7,795 nt of DNA from Elusimicrobiota bacterium (GTDB taxonomy: Bacteria > Elusimicrobiota > Elusimicrobia > UBA1565 > UBA9628): assembly GCA_016194625.1 (NCBI GenBank), contig JACQBB010000298.1:1-7795 (forward strand), given 5' to 3'. Position 1 is the stretch's first letter. Every line of letters begins with the position of its first letter. The notes beneath the pieces were generated by a model. The model had not been told where the DNA came from. It ran no database searches and worked only from the letters and a program-made list of their open reading frames with translations. The translations under genes and the position numbers were made by a program. Positions 6,908 through 7,795 of the stretch are shown here, one piece after another.

Positions 6908-6909
6908 AA

Positions 6910-7287
6910 ATGGCCGATCGCAAGCGCATCCTCGTCGCCGACGACGACCCGGACCTTCTGGATCTGCTGAAGATGGATCTCGGCTTCCAGGGGTACGAGG
7001 TGCTGGCCGCCGCCAACGGCAAGGACGCCCTCCAGATCGCCATGACCGAGCAGTTGGACCTGGTCCTGCTCGACGTGATGATGCCCTACATCGACGGCTA
7101 CCACGTCGCCTACGAGCTCACCAATAAGCTCGGCGCCAAGGCCCCCCGCATCTTGCTCATGACCAGCCGCGACACGGTGCGCGAGAAAGGGATCGCGCTG
7201 ATGAGCGGCGCGCGCGAGGTGATCCAGAAGCCGTTCGAGCTCGGCCAGTTGCACGCTCAAATCAGTGAAATCCTTGCGAAGCCATAA
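6910..7287 (+). CDS. Single-domain response regulator (CheY-like receiver)
   Basis: Cytoplasmic phospho-acceptor of a two-component system: 125 residues, only a receiver domain and no output domain. The acidic pocket is Asp11-Asp12-Asp13. The phosphorylated aspartate is Asp55 in LLDVMMP; the conserved Thr85 is in LLMTSRD, and Lys107 is in QKPF. All residues needed for phosphorylation are present. At the position of the CheY switch tyrosine (three before the lysine) there is Val104, so signalling to the partner may not use the usual aromatic flip. Such proteins act by protein-protein contact, for example in motility, phosphorelays or polar assemblies. No histidine kinase or chemotaxis gene lies nearby to say which, so it is an orphan here. 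The gene follows the GC hairpin and has its own promoter and ribosome binding site. The promoter of the next gene overlaps its last codons. Confidence 0.95.
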   Translation: MADRKRILVADDDPDLLDLLKMDLGFQGYEVLAAANGKDALQIAMTEQLDLVLLDVMMPYIDGYHVAYELTNKLGAKAPRILLMTSRDTVREKGIALMSGAREVIQKPFELGQLHAQISEILAKP

Positions 7288-7302
7288 CGGGAAAGCTAGA
7301 AT
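7274..7302 (+). promoter_or_regulatory. Promoter of the outer-membrane protein gene
   Basis: TTGCGA (7274-7279) and TAGAAT (7297-7302) are separated by the optimal 17 bases; each is close to the sigma-70 consensus (four and five of six). The -35 lies within the last codons of the receiver gene. The -10 ends 6 bases before the ATG at 7309, so transcription should start at or right next to the start codon. Confidence 0.6.
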
Positions 7303-7308
7303 CGAACG

Positions 7309-7795
7309 ATGAAATCCTCGACGCTTGCCGCCTGTCTCTTGCTGAGCGCCGCGTGGGCCGCCTCGGCCGCTGAACCTTCCGCCGACAGCTACCAGGAACC
7401 GGAAAAACCGGCGGTCAAAATCAAGCCCAAGGGGCATTTCAGCCGTCACAGCGGCTCCGAGGGCGGCTCAGGCAGCGAGGAGGGTGGCCTGCTGCAGCCC
7501 GACGTCAGCTTGATCGACACGCCCACGACGGCCGTGCTCGACTACGGCGGCTACTCGTCCCAGACCCGCTTTTTTTCGCGCGGCGGCGTGCTCGCGTATG
7601 TCTCCTTCGGCGTGTTCCAGAGCCTGAATCTCGGCGGATCGCTGACCGTCGACGGGCTGGTCGGCGACGACCGCACGGTGCGCCTGCGCGCGCCCGACGT
7701 CCAGGTCAAATATCGCTTCTATGACGGCGACCGCGTGGTCCCCTCTTTCGCGCTCGGCTTCGATGGCCAGGGCTACGATTACAACCAGGTCGACA
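7309..7795 (+). CDS. Predicted outer-membrane beta-barrel protein (5' part)
   Basis: The first 162 codons of a gene that continues past the right edge. Residues 1-20 are a Sec signal peptide (MKSSTLAA, a hydrophobic core, then AASA before AEP). The mature part begins with a Pro/Lys-rich stretch and a low-complexity Gly/Ser/Glu linker (about 48-60). From about residue 68, LIDTPTTAVLDYG opens a series of alternating polar/hydrophobic strands, including TRFFSRGGVLAYVSFGVFQSL, VRLRAPDVQVKYRFY and PSFALGFDGQGY, which is the texture of an outer-membrane barrel. The motif 'PT..VLDYG', followed by an aromatic strand and a 'FDGQGY' turn, resembles uncharacterised YjbH-like barrel proteins; this is from memory and not certain. 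The ATG at 7309 starts the signal peptide and has no Shine-Dalgarno sequence; translation is probably leaderless. The role, perhaps polysaccharide-related as for YjbH, is not established. Confidence 0.8.
   Translation, partial: MKSSTLAACLLLSAAWAASAAEPSADSYQEPEKPAVKIKPKGHFSRHSGSEGGSGSEEGGLLQPDVSLIDTPTTAVLDYGGYSSQTRFFSRGGVLAYVSFGVFQSLNLGGSLTVDGLVGDDRTVRLRAPDVQVKYRFYDGDRVVPSFALGFDGQGYDYNQVD

Noticed and set aside
6841..6909. Upstream in-frame extension of the receiver gene
   Set aside because: It would start within the hairpin and upstream of the -10 box; the Shine-Dalgarno sequence and family N-terminus both point to 6910.
7324..7335. LAAC at residues 6-9 of the outer-membrane protein as a lipobox
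   Set aside because: There are too few residues before the cysteine for a lipoprotein signal, and it is followed by more hydrophobic core and a normal AxA cleavage site near residue 20.
6817..7449. Minus-strand frame opposite the receiver gene
   Set aside because: The receiver gene on the plus strand has all family residues and a good ribosome binding site; the antisense product matches nothing.

Overview
This window comes from a G+C-rich bacterium; by eye about two thirds of bases are G or C, with strong G/C bias at third codon positions. Two genes with Sec-type signal peptides, one of them apparently an outer-membrane beta-barrel, point to a diderm (Gram-negative) cell. No marker fixes the taxon. 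An Elusimicrobiota-like or other little-studied diderm lineage is my low-confidence guess.

Layout. Left part (1-2134), minus strand: a two-gene unit. A Nudix hydrolase of the ADP-ribose pyrophosphatase type comes first (1580-2134). It overlaps by 4 bases a neuropathy-target-esterase (NTE)-like phospholipase, which has a cyclic-nucleotide-binding domain, a degenerate P-loop-like middle domain and a patatin domain, and runs off the left edge. The phospholipase seems to start at CTG, because its frame is closed just upstream and has no ATG, GTG or TTG near the N-terminus. A 90-bp divergent spacer (2135-2224) carries two back-to-back TATAAT boxes and two abutting perfect palindromes. Centre (2225-5791), plus strand: a full-length replicative DNA polymerase III alpha subunit (dnaE) with an apparently complete PHP metal site. 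Right part, plus strand: an exported, alanine-rich, helical protein of unknown function (5839-6801), an 11-bp perfect GC hairpin (6828-6856), a stand-alone CheY-like receiver (6910-7287), and the first 162 codons of a predicted outer-membrane protein (7309 to the right edge).

How the parts relate. Apart from the Nudix/phospholipase pair, each gene seems to have its own promoter. Three genes have a -10 box only 6-8 bases before the start codon and no Shine-Dalgarno sequence, which suggests leaderless or nearly leaderless mRNAs. The receiver gene has a longer leader and a good ribosome binding site. I see no mobile element, CRISPR array, tRNA or rRNA, and no convincing new multi-gene system. 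The most unusual points are the CTG start, the altered oxyanion loop in the phospholipase, the divergent palindromic control region and the leaderless promoter pattern.
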